A stretch of 64,000 nucleotides of DNA from Paralichthys olivaceus (lineage: Eukaryota > Chordata > Actinopteri > Pleuronectiformes > Paralichthyidae), in the NCBI RefSeq assembly GCF_024713975.1, contig NC_091098.1, forward strand, positions 23,782,316 through 23,846,315, given 5' to 3'. The first letter of the stretch is position 1, and every line of letters begins with the position of its first letter. Of the stretch, positions 37,221 through 47,460 are shown one piece after another. Below the pieces are notes generated by a model, which was not told the origin of the DNA, searched no databases, and saw only the letters and a list, made by a program, of their open reading frames with translations. The position numbers were made by a program, and so were the translations under genes.

Positions 37221-37598
37221 ATGAGCGGTGCTCTGAAGAAGTCGCCATCCGAGAACATTGCCAACTGCTCAAAACAACTGATCAATCAGATACTGGAAGG
37301 ACTCACTCTACCGGAGGGTTTTTTTCCAGACATGAACATGTCCAAACACTTGGCAAAGGTTGTGCTGAAGAATCTTCAAAAGCAGTTTGATGGTCAGGAT
37401 GTAAAGCAGGCCCTTCTGACGGAGGATCCAGATGTGAAAGCTAAAATCTTGCAGTGTTTTCAAAAAGACATCTCTGATTTTTCTCAGCAATCAAGAAAGG
37501 AGCGTTACGACCGATTCTACAAATGGATCTGTCTGGTTGGAGCAATACTGGGGGTTATCATGTTCATTGCAGCCATCGTACTTGCTTCAATACCATAA
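37221..37598 (+). CDS. Unrecognised single-exon tail-anchored membrane protein
   Basis: An uninterrupted 125-residue frame; I do not recognise the family. It is acidic/basic helical for about 100 residues (ILEGLTLPEGFFPD, HLAKVVLKNLQKQFDG, ALLTEDPDVKAKILQCF). A basic/aromatic stretch (RKERYDRFYKW) leads to one strong membrane segment (about residues 102-123, WICLVGAILGVIMFIAA) ending five residues or fewer from the stop. With no signal peptide this is the layout of a tail-anchored protein of the ER or mitochondrial outer membrane. I start at the second in-frame ATG (37221), because a splice-acceptor-like CTGTACAG ends at 37211 and the context is AAAATGA. A start at 37158 would add 21 residues. 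AATAAA lies at 37780. It is intronless, between cd63 and letmd1. It could be a retrogene or a fish-specific gene. No function is proposed. Confidence 0.62.
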   Translation: MSGALKKSPSENIANCSKQLINQILEGLTLPEGFFPDMNMSKHLAKVVLKNLQKQFDGQDVKQALLTEDPDVKAKILQCFQKDISDFSQQSRKERYDRFYKWICLVGAILGVIMFIAAIVLASIP

Positions 37599-37779
37599 AA
37601 TCAGCAGGTTCACTGTATATACATTTAATATGCTTTTCTTCTCTGTCAGAAATGTAAACAAAGTCTTAAATTGTTATCAAAGAAAAACAAAACTTTATCT
37701 TCTGGGGAAAAATGTCTGGTACATGGTTTTACTCCGGGTGCTGCAGTTTCCTCCCATGTTTTAAAGCAAAATGTTTTAA

Positions 37780-37785
37780 AATAAA
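37780..37785 (+). terminator. Polyadenylation signal of the tail-anchored protein gene
   Basis: AATAAA 182 nt after the stop, in a suitable position for a short 3' UTR. Confidence 0.5.
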
Positions 37786-39590
37786 ATACTTTTACAGAAT
37801 GTTATTTTTTAAATCAAACATTTACAACACTGACTCGTAGGCACACCAGTATGCAATGGAAGAGAGAGACTAACAATGTTAAGGGATATTATGGAGAGAG
37901 AGAGAGAAGGAGAAAACTAAACGATTAGACACATAAAATGGAATTTGAATATCTCTACAGGATGTATATATTCACCTAGTGACAAGGGATAAAAGTCACC
38001 TGCGATTTAACTCATGATTAGATACAAATAGAAATAAATACAAACCATAGATCACATCAATTTAAAAATGTTCCATCAGTTGTGTATTCTTTAATATTGA
38101 TCAGAATCTGTGTAGATGTCAACACTTACTATTTTCTGTCATTGCAACAAACTGCTGCCTGTGAATCAGTAGTTAATCGTGTTAGTCTGTTCTAGTAAAA
38201 CAAGCTTTAGTTATTACTGCATGACAGTCACAGGGCTCTCCATCACCTGCTATGGGGAGGAGAGGAGCAGGTTTGAGAACAGTGCATCTTTTCACTCTGA
38301 TGCATTTCATGCAAAAACGCCTTGGCTTTTGAAGTTTCAAATTAAATGGCTTCAATGCACTTGGATGAGTTTCTCAGACACAAACTGTTATTTAGATAAG
38401 CTTGCTTCATGGTTTCACTGTGCTAGAGGCTGCTGTTTCTATTTCATTAGAGACTTCAAATCAAATCTTAATTTTCTGCAGGTGTAAATACAAACCGGTA
38501 GAAATAATGGACCATGTAGGTATTTATTTCAGACACAGTACAAGCATTATAAATAGTATTGGCACAGCAACACCACATTCAAAACTGGAGCAGATAATAT
38601 CAAATACTTAAAAAAAGATCCATAACTTTTACAACTCATACTGCAGATGACATTTCCCATTTCACAACAGCAAACCCCTGCGCAAGGGACGTGCACTTCC
38701 TCTTTGTACCATCACCCTGAAGTCGGCAAAAACCTTGAATGAAATGTGCTCACGTGTTCTGACCAGGACAGTTAATGTCATTCAGCCCCTAAAGCAAGAA
38801 AACATCTCGTAAACAAAGTAAAGTGCCATCACAGCAGATCTGACTCGTACAACAAGTTCAGCTTCTCATCCAACACACCAGCATGAATGTTTTTGGAGTT
38901 CCTTCCACCAAGGCTCTTATAAGGGTTATCTACCATTTTGCCATGACCAACATTATCCACAGTAAAAAAATATATGAGCAGAGTACAAAGTGAGGTATCG
39001 GAACATAAAGCAAAAGTGAATGTGAATATTTAACCCACATAAAGGGTCTGTGTGGATTGTTATGAATGGAATGTGTCCAATCAATTTACCACACAAGCAA
39101 AATATTAACAGATCACAAAGTTCTGCTGAACTGTCACTCGAAATCTCCTCTTTGTCTTTGCAGCTTTGTAATGTGCGTTAGCTTGGAAGTAAACAGATGT
39201 CAAGTTTGTGCCTTAAAATGATACAAAAATCAACAGCAACAAGAAATCACGATATTAGCTTAACATCACCACTTAACATAGTTCAGTGCATCATAAACAG
39301 TAAAACTGCACCAAGCAAGATTTTAAGCCAAAATATACTTCTGAGATTGTCCTTATGTCAGAGTAGAGATGTCGTGGCTAAGACAAGAACTTTAATTGGC
39401 AAACAGGACAATGCTACAGCGTTTAGCAATGGGTTGGTTTTCTTTATTGGCAGACCCACGTTTCCTTGTTTGCTTTTTATTTTCCCATAGGATCTTGCCA
39501 AGAATATTTTTGTTGATGTTAACAGATCTGTAGGATGTTTTTCTGCCCAGTGCACGAATGATCACAACACAGACTTCTTCTGGCTTCCTG
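37786..39590. other. Region between the tail-anchored gene and letmd1 stop
   Basis: It probably includes the letmd1 3' UTR on the minus strand; a minus-strand AATAAA lies near 38525. The segment at 38400-38520 resembles 35486-35605 downstream of cd63. No other gene is seen. Confidence 0.4.
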
Positions 39591-41827
39591 TCAGTGGGAC
39601 CTTTTCACAGCATTCGGGTAGTTGGCAGAGAGAAACACAATGTTGTGCAAAAGCAGGGAGACCTCTGACTCTGCAAAAAAAAAGCAGCATAAAGATAACA
39701 TGGCATTTTACAAAAGACAGACCCATCACTAGCACAGGGTTAAAAGAATAGTTTGTCATTTTGAAGAAAAGATAAAAGCAAAAAGTCTACTTACTGAAAT
39801 GTTGAACTATTCTTTTTGATATTCATCAAAATGAAAAATACCTTTCAACGAGCAGGAAACCTGAAGCCACTGGGATAACCACTCCTGGCACTGGTTAACA
39901 CCTAGACTGTCAGAGTTGAGTCCTCTAAAATAACAAGCCTAGAGGGGGTCAAATCATTGGTAAGTACAGTTTACAGAGGGCTGAACATTGTTTGGCTGGT
40001 GAGTACACATTTATACAGAGCAGCGGCGGTTTTAGGCACGGGCGAACCGGCAGCCGCCCGGGGCAGCATTTTTTCATGTCACGTGGGGGGCGGCACGAGC
40101 ACTTAAAAAAAACATCTGCGCCACAAAACGGTTTTCTATTATCTATCATGTCACAGTGTGTGGGGAATTGGCAAATAGGCACCACTGCTTTCTGAGAAGG
40201 TGCCGCACGGTGCACAGAAGCTGTGTGAGAAGGGGAGGGGCGGGCGGGGGACAGTTCACCTCTGGGTCTCCCAAATAGAAACGGACAAGGGGGGGGGGGG
40301 GGGGAACTAATACACTAATGAATCTTCCAAATAACACACATCTCATTAATGTTATAAATACAGGCCTATAATTCCTGCACGTTTTTCTGAATTGTGTGAA
40401 ATGGCTAATTAAAATAGGTGATACAAAACGATTACGTGGTCACCCAGGTGAATCGGTTTAGTCTTGACTGGTCGTGAGTGACAGTGTTGGGGGATGCTAT
40501 TTAGAATATTTATTCTATATTTTATTTGTATATTGTTAATTCATTAAATTTTACATTATTGTTGTTCTCTGCTCTTGTTACATATTTTTATATATCCGAT
40601 TGTATATATTTGCCATTTTTATGTATATAGTGTCTATTTATTTAAGTTCTAATAACTTCTACTGTTTTGTCTCACGTAAATAGTTATAATAAAACACTGG
40701 CTGTTTCTGCAAAGATTTGTGTTTATTTTTTTGGGGGGGCTTGGAGGTTGTCTCGCCCGGGGAGTAACTCAATGTAGAACCGTCACTGATACAGAGCGAC
40801 TGACCTGTCGGAGTTCAGATTCACTGAGCTGATGAGGGCCCATCCTGCTGAGGGCGCGGTCCAGCTGCATGAGCTCAAAGGCGTGACTGTTCAGCCTCCG
40901 GCCGATCAGGAAGCCAGGGAGGCGAGGCGTCAGGAAGAGCAGCCGGCTGATACGCCTCTGATTAACCATGAAGGAAACAGAAGAGACCGTTCGTCTTTAG
41001 TGTTGTTCAGTTTCACCGAGCCCTTTGCATTTGATTATCAACCGTATGAGCAGTTTGTTTTGTGCAGGATGTGAATGAGGAATGGAGTCTCACTGACCAT
41101 GTGATCCACCCTCATCCGCTTTATGCCCAGAGGAGGTCCAGAAAACAGGCTTCGGACAGCAAGGATTTCAGACACTTGAGGGTTTGATCCACTTTTCACC
41201 TGAAAATGCACCAAAAAAACCTCTCATGCATTCCTTGATAGAGGATCAGCCATTACAGTTGTACTCAAATGTTTAAGCAAATGACATATTTTTTCCAATA
41301 AATAAGCAAATTAGTAAATATAGGTTTATTGAGTAATTTCATATGGATGAGGAAATATTTGTGTTTCATCAACAAATATAATCTCTTACTTTAGTGCACA
41401 GATCTTTTAGGCGACTCTGAAGCTGACTGTCTTTGACTTTGTGGCTGGTGTGCTCGAGGCCTTTGAGCACTGGCAAGTGTTGCCGCGCCCTGAGGGAATT
41501 ATACACTCTCCGAAACTCTACCTGCTGCCTGGCAGTCCAGAAGTGAGGGATCAGGAGCTGGCGGGGAAAAAAGTACCTGACATTGAACAGGTGGGGATGA
41601 CAGGAGAGAGAGGTGAGACACATGGAGGGGTGTTTAACAGTTCGAATTGCTTTGCTGAATGTGAGCCAAAGGATGCCAAAACTAATTAAAAGATGATTAT
41701 CACAGTAACTCACATCAGGACAAAAACCAGGTAGTTGGCAAAGGGAGGGATGGATATCATCACCAGCGGGACAGCTTTGATCACATCTCTGCGAAACTGA
41801 AAAGCATGTTTATTTCCAACAAGAAAA

Positions 41828-41858
<31 letters not shown>

Positions 41859-43432
41859 TTGGACTGCAACAAATGATTATTTTTAACTAAATTAAAATGG
41901 CTGGTGAAATTTTCAAATATATATATATATTTTCATTTTCAGTCTAAACTCCAAAGATATTCAGTTCAATATCAAATATGATGGAGAAAAGCAGAATATA
42001 TTTATGAAGGTAATATGGTTGATATTTGTATCTTAAAAATTATATCACTTAAGAATAAATATCAATATATAATATATTAATATTAATAAATCATATCAAA
42101 TATAAATCAAACTGACCCACCTGTCTAAGTTTCTCCATCTCTCTGTAGGGCAAATCCTGGAACTTAACTCTACCAGTGAACATCTTTACTTTTATCCTCC
42201 TCACTTCTTTGGCATCTTGGTACAGTAACTTAAATCCTTGAGTGAAACAATGACAGCAATTAAATGTTCAGTTGGTTAATGGTGATAAAAGACATTGATG
42301 AAACAATGGGTGCATGAGCCATGTTCAGCCCACAACACATTAAAGTGCAGTATCACTTGAACAATCCAGAGTATATCCCAATACCTCAGAGAAAAGATAA
42401 CCATGGTTTTACCTTCCACAAAAGTATGGTAGAGCTGATAAAAGCTGGGAAATCTTCTTTTGAGGAACCCTTCATACTTGCTATTTGCTCGTTGAAGGCG
42501 GGAGGTGACGTATCGACCAATACCATGATTAACTTTGGATGTTGAGTAGATTCTACACAGAGGTAACCTGGAAATTTGAAAAAGCATATGCGTGAGTCCT
42601 ACTTTAAGTTTGTCTTGGTCCAGTTCACAAAGAACGGTTGTGTGCCTCCGCCAACCAGTGCAGTTTCCATGTACATATTTCGACATCTTGGGGACCTTTG
42701 ACCTTTCACACGTAATCACTTTATCTGAAATCTCAGTCCAAGTGAAACAAAAGTTGAAGAACAAAGGAAAGTACACTCTTCTTATGTCACACATTTTATT
42801 TACACTTTTTTAAAGCTTGTGAACAAAGATGAAGAAAAATAAAAACACATGGATCTTCAGGAGTATAATAATAAAAAAACTCATAATTATTCGTGAACAA
42901 AACAAAATGTTCCAGTTTAACTGGTGATCAGGTTCACTGGTTTTCTTTGTCTGCATTGCAGCCTCTCTGAACAAATGTCAAATGTTCGATGTTGATGCAG
43001 ATTTGCAGATTCGTCAAATCCACAAATGATCGTTTATATGATTTAAAAGAAATAAATGGCGGACATAGATAACACAGAGGAACCACACACCCTGACACCG
43101 CTGTTTGTGTCCCCCGAGACAACAATGTTGTTTAGGTGAGACCTTCAACATGTTCATCAACACGTCACAGATGTCTTCATGTGGAACTCAGATATTAGAG
43201 ATAAAACAAACTGGTCATCAGTCACTTAGTTTAGCTTAGCACGGCTTCCGGTGAGATGTGAGTAAAACTGGGGGACAAGTCGTGGACAAGTGAAGCCGGA
43301 AGGATTCAACACTCACCTGGACTGACAGGACACAGGTGGAGAATAGAGGACGGTCGCTGTCCCGTTTGTCCTGAGGACAGACAGTCTGACCAAAGACAAA
43401 CGGCGACAGAGGCTCGAACAGGACAGCGCCAT
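39591..43432 (-). CDS. letmd1: LETM1 domain-containing protein 1
   Basis: LETMD1 (HCCR-1) is a mitochondrial inner-membrane protein with a LETM1-like ribosome-binding domain, linked to mitochondrial function and thermogenesis. Nine coding exons (high to low) at 43317-43432, 42413-42567, 42121-42236, 41714-41796, 41390-41576, 41098-41199, 40805-40957, 39842-39938 and 39591-39670 give 362 residues; human has 360. The N-terminus (MALSCSSLCRRLSLVRLSVL) is basic and amphipathic, as for a mitochondrial presequence. Family landmarks follow in order: GFKLLYQDAKEVRRIK, FQDLPYREMEKLRQ, the membrane segment SIPPFANYLVFVLMYFFPRQ, HFWTARQQ, LKDLCTK, LLFLTPRLPG, ACYFRGLNS, CQEWLSQWLQ and SLLLHNIVFLSANY. 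Intron 7 carries a hAT MITE. The gene is head-to-head with gtsf1, and its start abuts a minisatellite. Confidence 0.95.
40021..40788. mobile_element. hAT-type MITE in letmd1 intron 7
   Basis: A 768-bp element bounded by a perfect 8-bp duplication ATACAGAG (40013-40020 and 40789-40796). Its ends are imperfect inverted repeats: CAGCGGCGGTTTTA on the left and the complement of TAGAACCGTCACTG on the right, matching at 11 of 14. The 8-bp duplication and CAG-starting ends are diagnostic of the hAT superfamily. There is no coding capacity. A run of about 17 G lies at 40290-40306. Without the element and one duplication copy, letmd1 intron 7 would be only about 90 bp. Confidence 0.9.
41836..41860. 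repeat. (TA)n microsatellite in letmd1 intron 3
   Basis: Uninterrupted TA run after a poly-A stretch. A second TA-rich run follows near 41917-41930. Confidence 0.9.
42634..42718 (-). repeat. Dispersed repeat fragment, inverted copy of 25770-25860
   Basis: The reverse complement reads GTGAAAGGTCAAAGGTCCCC, then TGGAAACTGCACTGGTTGGC and GGAGGCACACAA. This matches the right half of the repeat at 25657-25860. Confidence 0.65.
43018..43173 (+). repeat. 156-bp inverted repeat, left copy (letmd1 intron 1)
   Basis: Matches the reverse complement of 49081-49236 with about five substitutions in 156 bp. Shared words include AAATGATCGTTTATATGA, GGCGGACATAGATAACACAG and ACAATGTTGTTTAGGTGAG. A further 17-bp match (CACACATTTTATTTACA at 42789) is also present beyond the right copy, but separated here by about 210 extra bases. 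Confidence 0.9.
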
Positions 43433-43441
43433 GTTGAAGCG

Positions 43442-44034
43442 CAGTTACCGTAATGACGCTCATATACAGTAAAGAGAACAGTTACCGTAATGACGCTCAT
43501 ATACAGTAAAGAGGACAGTTACCGTAATAACGATCGTGAACGGTCAAGGACACAATTACCGTAATAACGCATAAATCCATAGGTTAAAACCTCTTTATAT
43601 ACAGTCTATGGTTAAAACAGAAAATTACCGTAATGACGCTCATATACAGCAAAGCACACAATTGAACAATTGAACGATAAAGCACACAGTTACCGTAATA
43701 ACGCATATGTGAGTTAAAACCATAGGTTAAAATAGAAAGTTACCGTAATGACGCTCATATACAGTAAAGAGGACAGTTACCGTAATAACGATCATGAACG
43801 ATAAAGCACACAGTTACCGTAATAACGCATATGTGAGTTAAAACAAAAAGTTACCGTAATAACGCTCATAAAGAGTAAAGCACACAGTTACCGTAATAAC
43901 CGATATAACTTACCGTAATAACGCTCATAAACAGTAAAGCACACAGTTACCGTAATAACCGATATAACTTACCGTAATAACGCTCATAAACAGTAAAGCA
44001 CACAGTTACCGTAATAACCGATACATTTTCAAAC
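43442..44034. repeat. 37-bp minisatellite with 15 TTACCGTAAT motifs
   Basis: TTACCGTAAT starts at about 43445, 43482, 43519, 43556, 43625, 43690, 43740, 43777, 43814, 43851, 43888, 43910, 43947, 43969 and 44007. The dominant spacing is 37 bp, with two 22-bp steps and a few longer gaps. Units also carry ACGCTCATA and ACAGTAAAG. The array begins about 10 bp upstream of the letmd1 start codon, so it forms its 5' leader and proximal promoter. Confidence 0.95.
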
Positions 44035-44099
44035 ATTTTGGTTCCCGCAGGTGAGGATGGATTGGTGTTCAAACAGGAAGTGACGTAGCTTCGAACAAC

Positions 44100-44221
44100 T
44101 TTAGACCACGTGAGGGGCGGAGCCTCCATCGAGAGAGACTTCGCTGCTGCAGGAAAAAAAACAAACCGGGTCTGGAAACAACGACTTCATCACGAGACTA
44201 CACTTTATCTGTTGAGCTTCA
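44100..44221 (+). promoter_or_regulatory. Candidate gtsf1 promoter and noncoding exon
   Basis: GAGGGGCGGAGCC (GC box) is followed by a stretch ending in CTTCAG with GTACATCC, a usable donor after 44221. A noncoding exon here could splice to the coding exon near 45060. Inferred only. Confidence 0.3.
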
Positions 44222-44370
44222 GGTACATCCAGGAAGATGCACTCAATGCTCAACAAACACATATTCTCCTTGCGTGTTTTAAAGTCTTAAACTCATTTGC
44301 AAACGTTGATATTGATAATTGTTACTGTTTGAGCGGTTGGGCGCCTTGCAACGGTTTTGTTTGCGAGCCT

Positions 44371-44521
44371 TGTCTCCTCCATGTTAGCTTCAGGGACACG
44401 GTTTGTGTCCTGTCTCCTCCATGTAAGCTTCAGGGACACGGTTTGTGTCCTGTCTCCTCCATGTAAGCTTCAGGGACACGGTTTGTCTCATGTCTCCATG
44501 TAAGCTTCAGGGACACGGTTT
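44371..44521. repeat. 40-bp tandem repeat, about four units
   Basis: Units contain TGTCTCCTCCATGTAAGCTT and CAGGGACACGGTTTGTGT. They start at 44371, 44411, 44451 and 44491; the last has lost four bases. It lies between the letmd1/gtsf1 intergenic minisatellite and the gtsf1 start. Confidence 0.93.
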
Positions 44522-45065
44522 GTATAACTCCGAGAGACACTTTGAACCACAGTTTAAGTTGCAGCGAAGTTGAGTAAAATCCGTTCAGTCCCTCGCAGAG
44601 ACGCGCCAGTTTTGAATGTGTGCGACAAGAAAAACGACAACCAGTGAACTAACACGTGACAGAACATGTGGCCCAGCTGCGGGATCACCTGCAGAGAGTA
44701 AAGGAGCACGTGCTAAAGTTTGGGCTCCTGCAACTTCACAGGAAAAGACACAGACAGCACAGACACAGCCCGAGGCCCAAAATACGAGGACATTGTTGAA
44801 AAGAGAGGAATTCTGTAGTGAGGAGATATTTTGGAAAGTTAAATGAAAGCATTTTCCCCACCAAGGTTATTCTACTAATCCTTTTGACCATCTGAAGCAG
44901 AAACGACAAAGCTAGTGATTCGATTTGCATCGTGACAGATATCGATATCTACTGATAAGAGTTCCGACCTGTTTTCAAAAGCTGTGTTCTTATTTAGCAA
45001 CATGTTTCTTTGTTTGTCAAGATTTCCAGGCTAACCTTCATCGTGTGTCTGATCTTCCCAGCTGA

Positions 45066-45079
45066 CCAGTAGGGGGCGT
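45066..45079 (+). promoter_or_regulatory. CTCF-like motif upstream of gtsf1 start
   Basis: CCAGTAGGGGGCGT matches the CTCF core CCASYAGRKGGCRS at 13 of 14 positions. It is 24 bp before the gtsf1 ATG. Motif match only. Confidence 0.4.
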
Positions 45080-45102
45080 CCTCACCAGATCCCAGTTCAG
45101 AG

Positions 45103-47231
45103 ATGGCGAACATGTTCAAGTTTGGAAACACCATTGGTCCATGCAGGACTGGTTTTATTGAGGGGGCACAGCGGGCAGAGGAAACGGGTAAAACTAATCA
45201 TAGCAACTCACATTTTCAGCGGCTTTAAATGTTCCATGTTTTGGTCAGTGTTAACGGCTGAATGCTTTTGCGTTTTTCTGTTTTGTTTTTTTTTTTAGAT
45301 GAGAAAGGAAGCCTTGACCCAGACAGACTTTTGCAGTGCCCTTTTGACAAGAACCACCAGATCCGGGTGTGCCGCTTCCCTTACCACCTTATAAAGTGCA
45401 GGAAGGTGAGTCGAGCACTTGTATTACTGCATCTATTGGCTGTTTATGAAAACACAAATGTCTGAGTCAGTTGCCTTTAGACTTTTTCAAGAACTTATCC
45501 TGCCAACCGCGTAGTAAAATGTCCGAGTGAGCCCATGTGAGAATACAGCAGGAAAATATCGTGAATATTCACAGCGAGTCAGCAAGTGGGAGTGGAATAT
45601 GTCCAGAGTTCATAGCTGAAATGGCTTCAGTGATTTATTTTGCATATACACCAGTTTACTTGGCTAAACAAATGCAGTTTAACACAGCAGGCCTGCAGTA
45701 AATGTATATATGGTAAAATATTCTAAGGAGAGACAGCTATTTCTAATAAACTACTCATCCATGTTGGCCTAAAAGTTCATTTTGAACTCGTAAAGAGGAG
45801 TTTACATGTTTCTTGTGTTTTTTTTAATCTAAGAAAATCCCAACCAGACCACAGATCAGTGGTTGTTTCATCACATTAACAGTGAGAAGTTGCCAGAGCA
45901 AACATAAAATGAAGCATGGAAATTTCAACCATTTTGTTATTTTTCTGTCTCATGAAAATTCAGAGAAACTAAACACTGAAGAGGAACTTTTTTTCTTTTT
46001 GGAGTTGTATGAATTGACGCGCCTCATGGCACGACAGACACGTGCACGTTTAACTGTTCAGCTTATCTCTCACTGATGCAGAATCATCCAAAGCTGGCCC
46101 GTGAGCTGAAAACCTGCCCCTTTAACGCTTGCCACCTCGTTCCCAGGCATGAGCTGACCCGCCACACTGAGACCTGTGAGAACAGAATATCTCTGGACCC
46201 TGCTGCTGTCGGTGAGATTTTCACTTCACTGTCTCTTCCCTTTCCCTGCAGATGGAGTCAGTGTGTGATCTATTTGAATGCTGCTGTTTTTACAGGTGAA
46301 AGCACCAATGGACACGTTAAATGGCAGGTCCCAGCCAGCACCTGGGTGAACCCGAACATGGTCGAGAACTGGGATGAAGGTATTATTAAAAGCCACAACT
46401 TATTTCTTTTTATGTACTAACCTGTTGAATGCATGAATAATAGCTCGTCTGCTACACATGTTAAAGTTGTTTCATTGTGAAACACATAATTTAACTGCAG
46501 AGCAGCTGTTGGTAAAGATAACAGGGTCTGCAACACTTGATTACCCATGTTACACTTTCCACCGGAAGCCGAGGCCGATGCCGCTCTAAGGCTTTGAACA
46601 CACAAGGTAACAGTGTTTTGTTTTGCAGAGATCGATGATGAGGCTCCCACATTCACATGGGGTAAAAACACGGCCTTGAATCAAAAGTAAGTGTCCTGCT
46701 CCACCTTGCTGACGCAGCACTCGTTATATCTGACAAGGAAGTTAAGTTTTCATTTCTATCTGCTTGTCTGACTTCAGGATTACAGAAAAACTAGGATTTT
46801 ATTGAAACTTGGGGGCAGGGTGGGGTATGGTCTTTCAAAAAGATCTTTGATCACAGTTTCAGCGCCTCGCTCTCAAATATGTCTCAGAAATAAATAATTA
46901 CAACACTTCCTGTTTCAAAGTAAATGAACTGTAGCATTTTGATTGACTGAATCTTTTTCACTTTCCTTAATATTATGAGATGGGGTGTTTTTGATATTTT
47001 TATGACTTTCTTCAGGAATGATACAGAGATGAGAAAAACATCAGGCACATTTATGGGACTGGAATCTATGAGTGTTGAATTTTGCTGTGGGGCCATTTTA
47101 TTTGGAGCATATTTTCTTTGGTTTTTAACTTTTGCTTTGTCTCGTCTATCTGCAGACCCAACTTTGCCACCATCAATGGTCCAAGTCTAAAAGGGCCGGG
47201 TGTCCTCCCAGGGCCGCTATTTAACCAGTAA
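45103..47231 (+). CDS. gtsf1: Gametocyte-specific factor 1
   Basis: GTSF1 (Asterix in flies) is a small gonad-enriched zinc-finger protein that binds PIWI proteins, boosts their target cleavage and supports transposon silencing in germ cells. Six coding exons at 45103-45187, 45299-45405, 46082-46211, 46296-46379, 46629-46686 and 47156-47231 give 179 residues; human has 167. Two tandem CHHC fingers are visible: [20 protein letters not shown] then C (about residues 42-63), and [20 protein letters not shown] then C (about 75-96). The acidic/aromatic tail contains tryptophans ([30 protein letters not shown]) as needed for PIWI contact in this family. The start [12 protein letters not shown] is chosen for its first in-frame ATG; M at 45112 is possible. 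It is head-to-head with letmd1. Confidence 0.93.
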
Positions 47232-47454
47232 ATTAGTTGCGCTAACCTCCCAGGCGCTAAGTGTAGTCCTATGTTTTAAATTTGGTTTTAACAAGTTTTG
47301 TATCTTACTAGGTCTAGTTTGCAGATATCTCATTTTTAGTAGCATGATGTGACAAATAACCTTAAGTAGCAAATATTGATTTGTTTTCTGTACTGTCTTG
47401 TATTAACCCCTGTTACTGTATCAAAGGTTTGCTTTGAAATTGCGTGTTGTTTAC

Positions 47455-47460
47455 ATTAAA
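47455..47460 (+). terminator. Polyadenylation signal of gtsf1
   Basis: ATTAAA about 225 nt after the stop codon, the common variant hexamer. Confidence 0.5.

Noticed and set aside
43442-44034. CRISPR-like array
   Set aside because: The regular 37-bp spacing comes from whole-unit repetition, not short repeats with unique spacers, and the context is a vertebrate promoter.
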